The notes under the pieces are model-generated. The model had not been told where the DNA came from and ran no database searches. It saw only the letters and a list, made by a program, of their open reading frames with translations. A stretch of 64,000 nt of DNA, from contig NZ_LRSE01000012.1 of assembly GCF_001634625.1 (NCBI RefSeq), positions 1 to 64,000 of the forward strand, given 5' to 3'. Each line of letters opens with the position of its first letter. Positions within the stretch are counted from its first letter, which is position 1. The translations under genes and the position numbers were made by a program. This DNA is from Croceicoccus bisphenolivorans (GTDB lineage: Bacteria > Pseudomonadota > Alphaproteobacteria > Sphingomonadales > Sphingomonadaceae). This document shows positions 41,470 to 51,314 of this stretch, piece after piece.

Positions 41470-43029
41470 TTAGCCTGCCGCGCCGTCTTGCGGAAGGACC
41501 TCGTCCTTGTCGCCCTTGGCCTTTCTGAACAGAACCCGGTCTTCCGGGCCGAAGCCGCGCTTCCAGATGACGAAACCGTAAGTCAGCAGGATCGCCGGCA
41601 TACCGATCGCCAGCTCTATCCATTCCGGAACCCAGGTGAAGGCCCAACCGACCGCCACGGCAGGGGCCACTGCCCAGACGAGCGGCCAGCGGAAATTGTT
41701 GATCCGTTCCTGCAGGATGCGGGCCAGCAAGTGCGACTTGACCAGAGATGCGAAACCGAGCGCCAGCGCCAGCGAGAGAGCCGCGCCCGCGGCCTGAAAC
41801 AGTTCGTTCATGCCGATCCGCTGGATCGCGGTGATGATCGCCACGGTCAACACGCCTTGCAAGACCAGCGTGGCCGCAGAGATCGCAAGGTTCTTCATCC
41901 GCGCCAGATAGATCAGTGCCGATTCCGAAACGACAGCCGTCGCCGCGACCACTTCGGCCAGCAACAGGAACGCCAGCGCGCCCGTACCATAAACGAATTG
42001 CGGACCGACCAGGCCCATCACACCCTCACCCGGAATGCCCAGCGCCAGTCCGATCCCCGCCTGCGCCGCCACGATCCAGAAACCCGCCTGACACACCTGC
42101 CGCGCGATCGCGGGATAGTCGTGTTCCTTCAGCTTGCGCACGATGACAGGGCCAAGGATCGGTTCGAAGCTGGTCTTCAGCTTCTGTGGCAGGCTGGCGA
42201 CCTGCTGTGCCACGTAATAGATGCCGACCGTACCGGGGCTAACGAATATGCCCAGTATCGCGATGTCCAGCCTGCGCGTACCCCACTCGATCGCATCGGC
42301 CATCGCCAGAGGGAAATTGTCGCGCGCGATCTTGGCCAGCGGCACGACTTGCGGCTTCCAGCCATGCGGCAGGCCGTAATCCTTCAACAGCGGCACCAGC
42401 GCCGTCACCGCCGCCGCGATGACGGAGAACAGGTAGGCAAGCGCAAGGCCGCCTTCTTGCGTGGCGGGAATGAAGTAGAACACGCCCGCCATGATCGAGA
42501 TCGACCATGGCTCCACGACCGAACGGCTGCGCACCGTGGCCGCGATGTTGTAGCGATAGGCCAGTGCCGCCAGCATCACCTCTGTCATGCCCAGCATCAT
42601 GATGGCGAGCGGCAGCCAAAGGTCCCAGTCGCTGTTGCGCCCGTTCGGAAACATCGGATCGGGGAATGCGAACAGGACACCGGCAAACAGGGCGCTGGTC
42701 AAGAGCGAGAGCAGCAGGCCGTCTGCCACGATATGGGTATCGTTGCGCTCGTCAGCGGAAAGCTCCTTGGCCAGCCCGCGTTTCAGGCCGAGCGTTGCCA
42801 GCTGGCCACAAATCTCGATGACGATAAGGGCAGAGGCGAAGCGGCCCAGCGCATCCGCGCCATAAAGGCGGCCCGCGATGAACAGGAACGGCAGGCGCGC
42901 GGCCAGCCGCAGCAGGAACCCGAAAAAATTGGTGCGCCCGCCCTTGGCCAGCGCGGCCAGATCCTCGCCGGGCGGTTCGCTACCGGCCTTGGCCTGCCCC
43001 CCTGCCGGGCTGGATGAAGGTTCGCTCAC
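41470..43029 (-). CDS. Oligosaccharide flippase (Wzx/MATE-like)
   Basis: A 519-residue membrane protein with about 12 to 14 helices, e.g. 'FFGFLLRLAARLPFLFIAGRLYGADALGRFASALIVIEI' split over two, typical of polysaccharide-biosynthesis (PST/MVF) flippases that move lipid-linked glycans across the inner membrane. The N-terminus is disordered. The start overlaps gpsA by 4 nt. The operon has no glycosyltransferases, so the exact substrate is open. Confidence 0.82.
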   Translation of the reverse strand: MSEPSSSPAGGQAKAGSEPPGEDLAALAKGGRTNFFGFLLRLAARLPFLFIAGRLYGADALGRFASALIVIEICGQLATLGLKRGLAKELSADERNDTHIVADGLLLSLLTSALFAGVLFAFPDPMFPNGRNSDWDLWLPLAIMMLGMTEVMLAALAYRYNIAATVRSRSVVEPWSISIMAGVFYFIPATQEGGLALAYLFSVIAAAVTALVPLLKDYGLPHGWKPQVVPLAKIARDNFPLAMADAIEWGTRRLDIAILGIFVSPGTVGIYYVAQQVASLPQKLKTSFEPILGPVIVRKLKEHDYPAIARQVCQAGFWIVAAQAGIGLALGIPGEGVMGLVGPQFVYGTGALAFLLLAEVVAATAVVSESALIYLARMKNLAISAATLVLQGVLTVAIITAIQRIGMNELFQAAGAALSLALALGFASLVKSHLLARILQERINNFRWPLVWAVAPAVAVGWAFTWVPEWIELAIGMPAILLTYGFVIWKRGFGPEDRVLFRKAKGDKDEVLPQDGAAG

Positions 43030-44033
43030 CCGCCCGGCTCCGCAGTGCCGTTCACGGTTTCGGTCCGCAGCGGGCGCGAAAGCAGTGCCTCAGCCATTTC
43101 GGGCGCGGAAACCTGCCCGCCAAGCAGGGCGCAGACGGCATCGGTAATCGGCATCTCGATCCCCATCTGCCGGGCCAGTTCCTGCAACACGGGGGCGGTG
43201 TGCGCGCCTTCTGCCACTGTCAGGCGGTTGGCCATCAGAGCGGCGGGATCCTCACCCTCGCCCAGCGCCTTGCCAAGCGAGAAGTTGCGGCTGGAGGTCG
43301 ATGAACATGTGAGAACGAGATCGCCAAGTCCGCACAAGCCGGCCAGCGTTTCGGCCTGCGCACCCTTGGTGATGCCGAAACGCAGCATTTCCGCATAACC
43401 GCGCGCGATCAGGGAGGCACGGGCGTTCTGGCCCAGTTCCATCCCGTCCACCACGCCGCAGGCAATGGCGAGGACGTTCTTGACCGATCCGCCGATTTCC
43501 GCGCCGATAAGGTCGTCGGAATAGTACGGCCGGAAATGCTGCCGCGCGATCGCCGGGGAAAGCCGGTCCCACTGTTCCGCCCCGCCTTCGCAGGCCAGCG
43601 TTACAGCCGTGGGCAATCCGTCAGCAACTTCGTAAGCGAAAGTCGGCCCCGACAACACGGCAAGGCTGGCCGAAGGCAGGGCATCGCGCGCGACATCGGC
43701 CATCAGCCGTCCTGTCCCCGCCTCTATCCCCTTGCAACACAGGACCAGATCGCCGGAAAATCCGTCAAGCTCGCGCAGCATCCGGCCAAGATGCTGGGCC
43801 GGCGTCACCGCAAGCAGGATGTCGCACCCCGCCAGATCGCGCAGTTCGCCGCTTGCCCTGACTTGCGGCGACAGCGTTGCGCTTGGCAGGTACGGCGGAT
43901 TGCGATGCTCGCTATTGATCGCGGTGACGACTTCGGGTTCCAGCGCCCAGAGCAGCACTTCCCGCCCGTCACTCGCCAGCATCTGGGCCAGCGCGGTGCC
44001 CCACGCGCCTGCTCCGATAACCCCGATCCGCAT
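43026..44033 (-). CDS. gpsA: Glycerol-3-phosphate dehydrogenase [NAD(P)+]
   Basis: A 335-residue enzyme making glycerol-3-phosphate for phospholipids. ATG 44033 is set by 'MRIGVIGAGAWGTALAQML', the Rossmann start; a longer frame reaches back into tsaD but is not needed. 'VLSGPTFAYEVADGLPT', 'GGSVKNVLAIACGVVDGMELGQNARA' (catalytic Lys) and 'LAGLCGLGDLVLTC' are all present. It begins 8 nt after the tsaD stop and overlaps the flippase gene by 4 nt. Confidence 0.96.
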   Translation of the reverse strand: MRIGVIGAGAWGTALAQMLASDGREVLLWALEPEVVTAINSEHRNPPYLPSATLSPQVRASGELRDLAGCDILLAVTPAQHLGRMLRELDGFSGDLVLCCKGIEAGTGRLMADVARDALPSASLAVLSGPTFAYEVADGLPTAVTLACEGGAEQWDRLSPAIARQHFRPYYSDDLIGAEIGGSVKNVLAIACGVVDGMELGQNARASLIARGYAEMLRFGITKGAQAETLAGLCGLGDLVLTCSSTSSRNFSLGKALGEGEDPAALMANRLTVAEGAHTAPVLQELARQMGIEMPITDAVCALLGGQVSAPEMAEALLSRPLRTETVNGTAEPGG

Positions 44034-44041
44034 TTCACCGC

Positions 44042-45104
44042 TCACGCTTTCACTCCTGCCCCGCGCACCGGCTCCGCATCGGGATCTAGCGGCCAGCGCG
44101 GACGCGCCGCTATGTCCAGCGGATCCCCGCCCTCCGGCACAAGACCGGCTGCCAGCCGCTCTTGCCCGGCCCATGCGATCATCGCGGCGTTATCAGTACA
44201 AAGTTTCATTGGCGGGGCGACGAAGCGCAATCCGCGTTCCGCCGCGAAATCTTCCAGCGCGGCGCGCAGCGGCTTGTTCGCGGCAACCCCGCCCGCAACG
44301 ACCAGCGCGCCGACCGCGCCTGCCCCTTCCAGCGCGCGGCGGGTGCGATCCAGCACACAGTCCAGCGCAGCCTGCTGAAAACTGGCGGCAATATCCGCCG
44401 CTGCATACTTTCCGCTCTGCTGCGCGCGCAGAACCGCGCTTTTCAGCCCTGCAAAGGAAAAATGCGGTTCGGCAGATCCGGCCAGCGGGCGCGGCAGTGG
44501 CACCGCCTTCGCATCGCCGGTTTCGGCCAGCCGCTCCACCGCAGGCCCACCGGGATAGCCGAGGCCGAGGATCTTTGCGGTCTTGTCGAAAGCTTCGCCA
44601 AGAGCATCGTCGATCGTGGTGGCAATGCGGCGATAGTCACCCACGCCGCGCACTTCCAGAATCTGGCAATGGCCACCGCTTGCCAGCAGAAGCAGGTACG
44701 GAAACTCAAGGCTGGCATCGGCCAGCCGCGGGCTGAGCGCGTGCCCTTCCAGATGGTTGATCGAAATCAGCGGCCTGTCGCCCGCCATCGCCAGCGCCTT
44801 GGCCGTAACCAGCCCGACCATAACCCCGCCGATCAGCCCCGGCCCTGCCGTCGCGGCGATCGCGTCCACATCGGCAAGCGTCATCCCTGCCTCTTCCAGC
44901 ACCCGTTCCACCATCGGACCGAGCACCTCGACATGGGCACGCGCCGCGATTTCGGGAACCACCCCGCCATAGGGGCGATGCGCTTCATCCTGAGAGGCGA
45001 TGGCCTGCGCGATGATCGTCCGGTCTGCCGCCACGAGGGCGACTGCACTCTCGTCGCAACTCGACTCGATTCCGAGGACAACTGGGTTCGGTTTGCCGGT
45101 CGGG
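44042..45104 (-). CDS. tsaD: tRNA N6-adenosine threonylcarbamoyltransferase TsaD
   Basis: A 353-residue enzyme for t6A37 tRNA modification. The start at ATG 45104 ([19 protein letters not shown]) gives the normal length. ASKHA features are '[15 protein letters not shown]', '[13 protein letters not shown]' (metal-binding His pair), '[14 protein letters not shown]', '[10 protein letters not shown]' and '[14 protein letters not shown]'. It is divergent from hemC with 48 nt between the starts, and heads the tsaD-gpsA-flippase-ompA operon. Confidence 0.96.
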
Positions 45105-45152
45105 TCCATGGCGGCTTTCCCTGAACGCTTTGCGCCGCTAGCACAAGCCGCG

Positions 45153-46121
45153 ATGCCCGAACTGTCACCAAGCCCCATGGCGCAAAAGCCCCTTCCCGCC
45201 CCCGAAACGCCGCTGCGGCTGGGAACGCGCAGCAGCCCGCTGGCCATGGCGCAGGCACACGAGGCGCGAACCCGCCTGTGCGCGGCGCACGGATGGGCGG
45301 AAGACAGGGTGGAGATCGTCCCCGTGATGGCCAGCGGAGACAAAGTGCTGGATCGCCCCCTGGCCGAAATCGGCGGCAAGGCACTGTGGACCAAGGAACT
45401 GGACGGCTGGCTGCACGAAGGCCTGATCGATTTTGCCGTCCATTCGATGAAGGACGTGGAAACGATCCGGCCCGACTGGCTGGAAATTGCGGCCCTTCTG
45501 CCGCGGGCGGACGTGCGCGACGTACTGGTGGGCGCGCGCTCCGTTTCCGCGATACCGCCCGGATCGCGCATCGGCACCAGTGCCCCGCGCCGCGCCGCGC
45601 AGATGCTGAACCTGCGACCCGACCTGACCGTCGTGGGCTTTCGCGGCAACGTCGCCACGCGCCTTGCCAAGTTGCAGGCGGGAGAGGCGGACGTGACGCT
45701 GCTAGCCGCTGCCGGGCTGGAGCGGCTGGGCGAAAGTGGCGTGGGCCATGCTCTCGAAGCACCGGAATGGCTGCCCGCACCGGCGCAGGGTGCGATCGGC
45801 ATCGAATGCCGCCGGAACGACGGGTTTACCGCAGCGGCGCTGGCCGCGATCGACGATGGTGCGACACGCGCGCAAGTCATGGCCGAACGCGCATTGCTCT
45901 ATGCATTGGGCGGCAATTGCCACAGCCCGGTCGCGGTATGGACGCGCGGGACAGACGAACTGACGATGACTGCGCGCATCTTCAGTCCGGATGGCGCCTT
46001 CAGGGTCGAGGCTGAGGCGACTTTTGCCGACGGTCCGGCAGGGGCCGCCGAACTCGCGCACAAGCTGCTTGCCGATGCGCCCGATGCGGTGCGGGTGCAT
46101 TTTTCCGGCCCGCCCGAATGA
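45153..46121 (+). CDS. hemC: Hydroxymethylbilane synthase (porphobilinogen deaminase)
   Basis: A 322-residue enzyme that polymerises four porphobilinogens to the linear tetrapyrrole. '[15 protein letters not shown]', '[16 protein letters not shown]'-like region, '[20 protein letters not shown]' and '[12 protein letters not shown]' are diagnostic. The dipyrromethane cofactor cysteine is in '[14 protein letters not shown]'. ATG 45153 is chosen; ATG 45177 is an alternative. It overlaps hemD by 4 nt. Confidence 0.96.
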   Translation: MPELSPSPMAQKPLPAPETPLRLGTRSSPLAMAQAHEARTRLCAAHGWAEDRVEIVPVMASGDKVLDRPLAEIGGKALWTKELDGWLHEGLIDFAVHSMKDVETIRPDWLEIAALLPRADVRDVLVGARSVSAIPPGSRIGTSAPRRAAQMLNLRPDLTVVGFRGNVATRLAKLQAGEADVTLLAAAGLERLGESGVGHALEAPEWLPAPAQGAIGIECRRNDGFTAAALAAIDDGATRAQVMAERALLYALGGNCHSPVAVWTRGTDELTMTARIFSPDGAFRVEAEATFADGPAGAAELAHKLLADAPDAVRVHFSGPPE

Positions 46122-46801
46122 TGCCGGTAATCGCCATCCGGCCCGAACCGGGATGCACCGCAACCGTCGAACTGGGCGTTGCAACGGGCATCGCGGTTCG
46201 GGGGCACCCGCTGTTTGTGGTGGAGCCGGTGGCATGGCAGGCACCTTCGCCGGACGAGTATGACGCCGTCCTGTTGGGCAGCGCCAATGCCGTTCGGCAA
46301 GGCGGAAGCGCCCTGTCATCCCTGCGCGAACTGCCCGCCCTCTGCGTGGGCGAAGCGACCGCGCAAACCGCGCGCGATGCGGGGTTCGAAGTCGCTCTCA
46401 CCGGTGCCGGCGGTTTGCAGGCGATCCTGCCCGAAGCGAACGCCATGGGGTTCGACCGCCTGTTGCGCCTGTCCGGCGAAGCGCATGTCCCGCTCGATCC
46501 TCCCGCAGGCATGAGGATCGATACGCTGGTCTGCTATCGCGTCGCGGCAAGGCCGGTCCCCGCCGACCTGCAGCCCTTGCTGCGCGGCGGCGCGCTCGTC
46601 CTGCTCCATTCCGGCGAAGCGGCAGCGCATTTCGCGGCGGAGATCGACGGGCTCGGCATAGACCGGAAGCGCATCACCCTTGCCTGCCTCGCCCCGCGCA
46701 TCGCCGTGCGTGCAGGGGAAGGATGGGCCGCGCTATCCACCGCGCCAGCCGCAGAAGATGCCGCCTTGCTGGCCTTGGCCCGACAAATGTGCCAAGCCTG
46801 A
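46118..46801 (+). CDS. hemD: Uroporphyrinogen-III synthase
   Basis: A 227-residue enzyme that cyclises hydroxymethylbilane with inversion of ring D. Family sequence is weakly conserved; support comes from the ATGA overlap with hemC, the length, and segments such as 'EYDAVLLGSANAVRQGG', 'ALCVGEATAQTARDAGFEV' and 'GGALVLLHSGEAAAHFA', which match the two-domain fold. Confidence 0.9.
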   Translation: MMPVIAIRPEPGCTATVELGVATGIAVRGHPLFVVEPVAWQAPSPDEYDAVLLGSANAVRQGGSALSSLRELPALCVGEATAQTARDAGFEVALTGAGGLQAILPEANAMGFDRLLRLSGEAHVPLDPPAGMRIDTLVCYRVAARPVPADLQPLLRGGALVLLHSGEAAAHFAAEIDGLGIDRKRITLACLAPRIAVRAGEGWAALSTAPAAEDAALLALARQMCQA

Positions 46802-46822
46802 TTTTCGAGACACGAAAGACTT

Positions 46823-47770
46823 ATGCAAGCAATCCCCCCATCGTCCGAACCCGGCACCGGCGACCTGCGCAGCGCAGGCAAGGTCGGCTCGATCCGAAAG
46901 CTGGCCGCAGCGGTGCTTATCGCCTTTGCGCTTGGTGCAGCGCTCGCATTCTATCTCGCGTGGAGCAGCGGCTGGCTATCCAACGAAGACCGCGCGACCG
47001 CGCAGAATGAAGCCGTAACGGCAGCGGCGCTTCCCGGCGATGCCGAACAGCGCGCCGAAACGCCGGTCGCGGGCGGCGCGATGATGCCGTCGCAGGACAC
47101 GATGGCGACACGCATCAACGAACTTGAACGGCGGCTCAACCGCCTTGACCTGCAGGCAGAGGCCGCGTCGGGCCATGCCGCGCGGGCCGAAGGGCTGCTA
47201 GTTGCCTTCGCCGCGCGCCGCCTGCTCGAACGCGGAGCACCGCTCGGTTATCTGGAGAACCAGTTGCAGCTGCGCTTCGGCAATGCCCAGCCGAACGCGG
47301 TGCGCACCATCATCAACGGATCGCGAAATCCGGTCACGCTGGATTCGCTGCGCACAGGGCTGGAAAACCTTTCCGCCGTCGCAGTTTCCGAACCGGAAAC
47401 CCTGTCCGCGTGGGAACGTGTGAAAACGGAAATCTCGCGCCTGTTCGTCCTGCGCAGCGCCAGCGCACCATCGCCGCAGCCGGAAATCAGGCTGGACCGC
47501 GCGCGACTGCTGCTGGACGACGGGCGGGTGGAAGCGGCGGCCGCGCTTGTCGAACGCATGCCCAACAAGGAAGGCGTGGAACCATGGCTGGCCGATGCCC
47601 GCCGCTATATCGCCATGCACGATGCGCTGGACCTGATCGAAACCGCCGCCCTGCTGGAACCAAGGCAATTGATCGACGGCGAAGGGCAGCCGGTGCGGCA
47701 GGGCAGCCCGGCTGCGCCGGTCGCCACGCCATCGCCCGATGCCGAAGCGGCAGCGGCTGTAGCGGATTAG
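46823..47770 (+). CDS. Mic60/mitofilin-like membrane protein
   Basis: A 315-residue protein with a short cytoplasmic N-terminus, one transmembrane helix ('LAAAVLIAFALGAALAFYLAW'), a helical coiled-coil part ('RINELERRLNRLDLQAEAASGHAAR') and a C-terminal mitofilin-like region ('RLLERGAPLGYLENQLQLRFG', 'RARLLLDDGRVEAAAALVERM'). The location directly after hemC-hemD is the known position of alphaproteobacterial mic60, whose products shape intracytoplasmic or cristae-like membranes. Sequence identity to mitofilin cannot be measured here. Confidence 0.75.
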   Translation: MQAIPPSSEPGTGDLRSAGKVGSIRKLAAAVLIAFALGAALAFYLAWSSGWLSNEDRATAQNEAVTAAALPGDAEQRAETPVAGGAMMPSQDTMATRINELERRLNRLDLQAEAASGHAARAEGLLVAFAARRLLERGAPLGYLENQLQLRFGNAQPNAVRTIINGSRNPVTLDSLRTGLENLSAVAVSEPETLSAWERVKTEISRLFVLRSASAPSPQPEIRLDRARLLLDDGRVEAAAALVERMPNKEGVEPWLADARRYIAMHDALDLIETAALLEPRQLIDGEGQPVRQGSPAAPVATPSPDAEAAAAVAD

Positions 47771-48984
47771 TCCTGCAACAGCGCGGGCAGCGTTCCGGAA
47801 ACGCCCCGCGCCTCATCCATGAACCAGCGCTTCATCGGGGCAATCCGGTCGATCGCGCTCATCCCCGCGCGGCGCACCGCACTGGCCGCCTTGCCCGGAA
47901 CGCCGAATATCCACGTCAGCGAATCGGTAGCCAGCGCGACCGAGAAATCGTCCAGCGCGCGCCAGTCCTGATACCGCTTCAACAGCTGCGAATCGCCAAG
48001 ATCCATGCCCAGCCGCGCACCATCGGCCAGCACTTCGGCCAGTGCCGCCGCATCGCGCAGGCCAAGGTTCAGCCCCTGCCCCGCAATCGGATGGATGCCA
48101 TGCGCCGCATCGCCGACCAGCGCCAATCGCTCGGCAACGATGGTCGGCGCATGGTGGAACCCCAGCGGAAAGGAAGACCGCTTCCCTTCCAGCGCGATTT
48201 CGCCCAGCACGCCGCCCATCTTCTTTTGCGCTTCGGCAACGAAAGCCCGCTCGGGAAGTTTCAGCCAGGCATCCGCGTCCTTTTCAGCAACGGTCCAGAC
48301 CAGTGCGGTGCGGTGGCGTCCCTGATCGTCATCCTTCATCGGCAGCAGGGCGAAGGGACCTGCGGGGTAGAAGATTTCCCACGCCACGTTGCCATGCGGC
48401 TTGTCATGCACCAGCCCGCAGATCAGCGCGCGATGGCGATAATCCCACTTGGCAACGGTAAGCCCTGCTTCCTCGCGCGTGGGCGAACGGCGCCCTTCCG
48501 CTGCGACCAGCAGGCTGCCTTCGAAACGGGCTCCATCATCGCGCGCGGCGGCAACGCCGAATTCGCCGCGTTCGCGCGTGACGATGCGGCTGCGCGGATG
48601 GAACGCAATGGCCGGTTCGTTTTTCGCCGCTTCGAACAGGGCGACGCGCAACTGCCGGTTGGCGAACATGCGCCCGAGCGAGCCTTCTTCCGGTTCGGGC
48701 CGGAAGTGCAGTTCGCCCGGTTTCAACTGGTCGGACACGGCAATCGCGTCGATGGGGCAGCCGTACTGCTCCAGCCCGTCGGCAAGTCCGATGTTCGCGA
48801 ACATGTTCCAGCTGGCGGTGGAAATGGCCGATGCCCGTCCGTCGAAGCCGGCGGCTATCTGCGCTTCGGGGTCGGCGGCGTCCAGCACATGGCTCGTCAC
48901 GCCAGATCGGGCAAGCGCCAGCGCAAGGGTCATGCCGACGAGCCCGCCGCCAAGGATCACCACGTCACGCCGATCGCTGCTCAT
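47767..48984 (-). CDS. FAD-dependent monooxygenase of the UbiH/UbiF/Coq6 family
   Basis: A 405-residue flavoprotein. N-terminal FAD motif 'DVVILGGGLVGMTLALALARSG', 'FDGRASAISTAS', the second FAD motif 'LALVGDAAHGIHPIAGQGLNLGLRDAAAL' (GD and DG-type). Such enzymes hydroxylate the ubiquinone ring. Which ring position cannot be decided from sequence. Its TAA overlaps the mic60-like TAG by 3 nt on the opposite strand (47767-47770), so there is no room for a normal terminator between the two genes. Confidence 0.88.
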   Translation of the reverse strand: MSSDRRDVVILGGGLVGMTLALALARSGVTSHVLDAADPEAQIAAGFDGRASAISTASWNMFANIGLADGLEQYGCPIDAIAVSDQLKPGELHFRPEPEEGSLGRMFANRQLRVALFEAAKNEPAIAFHPRSRIVTRERGEFGVAAARDDGARFEGSLLVAAEGRRSPTREEAGLTVAKWDYRHRALICGLVHDKPHGNVAWEIFYPAGPFALLPMKDDDQGRHRTALVWTVAEKDADAWLKLPERAFVAEAQKKMGGVLGEIALEGKRSSFPLGFHHAPTIVAERLALVGDAAHGIHPIAGQGLNLGLRDAAALAEVLADGARLGMDLGDSQLLKRYQDWRALDDFSVALATDSLTWIFGVPGKAASAVRRAGMSAIDRIAPMKRWFMDEARGVSGTLPALLQD

Positions 48985-49115
48985 CACCGTCTCCGCCGGG
49001 CTTGCTGGACAGCCACACCGGCCATCCCTAAACACAGCGCACAGATGGCGACAGCGCACCTGCAAGGCAACCCCTTGGCACAAGTCGCTGTCACCGGCCC
49101 GGAACCCTGAGATAC

Positions 49116-51161
49116 ATGCACCGACTTTCCCCAGCCCTCGCCCCGTTCGGTCGTTTCCTTGCCATCGTCGCCTTGCTGTTCTCGGCGCTGGGCGCGGTTC
49201 CGGCCATGGCCAACAACATCGCGGCAACACTGGAAGTCGAAGGACCGGTCGCCCCCGGTGAAACGGTTATGGTGGCCATCGCGATGGAACCGGCCGCAAC
49301 GTGGCACGGCTACTGGTCGAACCCCGGCGATGCAGGTTTCGGCATGGGGCTAGACTGGACATTGCCCACGGGTTTCACGGCGGGCGAACCGGAATATCCG
49401 GTACCCGAACCGCTGCTGATCGGCCCGCTGATGAACCACGTCTACGAAGGGCCCTATGCGGTGCTGATACCGTTGACGGTTCCGGCGGATGCCGCTGTGG
49501 GTCAGCGGGTGCCGATCGTGCTCGATGCCGACTGGCTGGCCTGCACCGACGAGATCTGCGTGCCGGAAAAGGGCCACTTCGAAACGACGGTGACGGTCGC
49601 TTCGCCGGGCTCGCCAGCGGCGCAAACGGAGCGGTTTGCCGCATGGCGCTCGGCCCTTCCCGCGCCGATGGTCGACAAGGGCCGCTATGCCATTTCGGGC
49701 GGCGTGCTGCGCATGGCGATACCCGTGGCAGCCGGCAGCAAGGTCAGCGAACCGCACCTTTTCGCCGCGCAGGACGGCATCGTGCGTTATGCCGCGCCGC
49801 AGGAAGTGTCTCGCAATGGCGACTGGCTGATCATCGAAACCGGCGCTGACGACGATGCAACAGCGGGCACGCCTTTCGATGCGGTGCTGCGCCTCGATCA
49901 CGCGGGGAACGGTCTTGCCGTTACGCTGGAGCCGGGTGACGTGCCCGCCAGTGGAACCCCGCTTTCAGGGATGACCGGTTCGGCGGGGCATGATCTTGGC
50001 TGGCTGCTGCTTCTGGCCTTCGCGGGCGGGCTGATCCTCAACGTCATGCCCTGCGTATTCCCGATTCTCAGCCTGAAGGCGCTGTCGCTGGCCAAAGTGA
50101 ACAGCGCCGGCGCACATCACGAGGCGCTGGCCTATACCGCCGGCGTCCTTGTCGCCGTGCTGGCGCTTGGCGCGGCGCTGCTGGGGCTGCGCGCTGCCGG
50201 AGAGGAAATCGGCTGGGCCTTCCAGTTGCAGGAACCGGCAACGGTCGTCCTGCTGCTGATCCTTGCCGCCGCGATCACCGCGAACCTTGCCGGACTTTAC
50301 GAAATGGTGCTGCCCGGACTTGCCGGCCACCAGAACGGAGGCGCGTTCCTGACCGGGCTTCTGGCCGCATTCGTCGCCACGCCCTGCACCGGCCCGTTCA
50401 TGGCCGCCGCAATGGGCGCTGCGTTGCTGCTGCCGGTAGCCGACGCGATGCTGCTGTTCGCAGCGCTCGGCCTTGGTCTTGCCTTCCCGTTCCTGCTGAT
50501 CGGTTTCGTGCCCGTATTGCGCAAGGCGCTGCCAAGGCCAGGTATGTGGATGGTACGTTTCCGGCATTTCATGGCGATCCCGATGGGGCTGACCGCCATT
50601 GCGCTCGTCTGGCTCACATGGCGTGTTGGCGGGATACCTCTGCTTGCTCTCGGCCTTGGCGCCACGGTTCTAGCGACCGGCCTGCTCATGCTGGCTGGAC
50701 GCAAGCAGCGACGCGGGCATGCCGCAACCGCGCCGGTGCTTGCCGCCGTCATCCTTGCCATCGCGGCCGGAGGCGTCAGCGCCGCGATGGAACCGACTGC
50801 GCCGCAAAGCGAAGCACCGCTCGACGCCATACCGTTTTCACAAGATGCACTTGCCGAGGCGCGAGCGAGCGGCAAGCCGGTCTTCGCCTATTTCACCGCA
50901 GACTGGTGCGTGACCTGCAAGGTGAACGAGGCAACGGCCATTGATCGCGATGCCACGAAAGCGGCATTCGAGAAGGCAGGCGTTGTCGTCTTGCGGGGCG
51001 ACTGGACCCGGCGCGATCCGGCCATCACCCGCTATCTTGAAGAGCATGGCGCAGCGGGCGTTCCGCTCTACGCATGGTACGAGCCGGGGGCCGAGGCGGA
51101 GATCCTGCCGCAAGTTCTGACCAGCGGGATACTGGCGCAACGCGCTGGTACAAAACGATAA
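49116..51161 (+). CDS. DsbD/ScsB-type thiol:disulfide interchange protein
   Basis: A 681-residue membrane protein. Signal peptide (1-~33, ending 'AVPAMA') leads into a periplasmic N-terminal domain with the cysteine pair 'DWLACTDEICVPEKG'. Then come about eight helices with 'NVMPCVFPILSLKAL' and 'AFVATPCTGPFMAAAMG' (the two transmembrane cysteines), then a C-terminal thioredoxin-like domain with 'FTADWCVTCKVNE' (Cys about 598 and 601). It moves electrons from cytoplasmic thioredoxin to periplasmic thiols. The N-domain resembles ScsB rather than classical DsbD. Confidence 0.9.
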   Translation: MHRLSPALAPFGRFLAIVALLFSALGAVPAMANNIAATLEVEGPVAPGETVMVAIAMEPAATWHGYWSNPGDAGFGMGLDWTLPTGFTAGEPEYPVPEPLLIGPLMNHVYEGPYAVLIPLTVPADAAVGQRVPIVLDADWLACTDEICVPEKGHFETTVTVASPGSPAAQTERFAAWRSALPAPMVDKGRYAISGGVLRMAIPVAAGSKVSEPHLFAAQDGIVRYAAPQEVSRNGDWLIIETGADDDATAGTPFDAVLRLDHAGNGLAVTLEPGDVPASGTPLSGMTGSAGHDLGWLLLLAFAGGLILNVMPCVFPILSLKALSLAKVNSAGAHHEALAYTAGVLVAVLALGAALLGLRAAGEEIGWAFQLQEPATVVLLLILAAAITANLAGLYEMVLPGLAGHQNGGAFLTGLLAAFVATPCTGPFMAAAMGAALLLPVADAMLLFAALGLGLAFPFLLIGFVPVLRKALPRPGMWMVRFRHFMAIPMGLTAIALVWLTWRVGGIPLLALGLGATVLATGLLMLAGRKQRRGHAATAPVLAAVILAIAAGGVSAAMEPTAPQSEAPLDAIPFSQDALAEARASGKPVFAYFTADWCVTCKVNEATAIDRDATKAAFEKAGVVVLRGDWTRRDPAITRYLEEHGAAGVPLYAWYEPGAEAEILPQVLTSGILAQRAGTKR

Positions 51162-51314
51162 TGACCACAGCCTGACGATTTTGCAAAAAAATCCGGAACC
51201 CTACCGGCCAGTTTCGGTTATCCGGTATGAACAAGCGGTCATTTCGGCCACATGTGCAGGGTTTCGAATACGCGCCGGATAAACGGACACCGGCGACGGA
51301 AAGTGCGGACAAGA

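Noticed and set aside
41488-43017. 509-codon plus-strand frame opposite the flippase
   Set aside because: Composition is Arg/Gln/Asp-rich with no hydrophobic pattern; the flippase gene is consistent with its operon.
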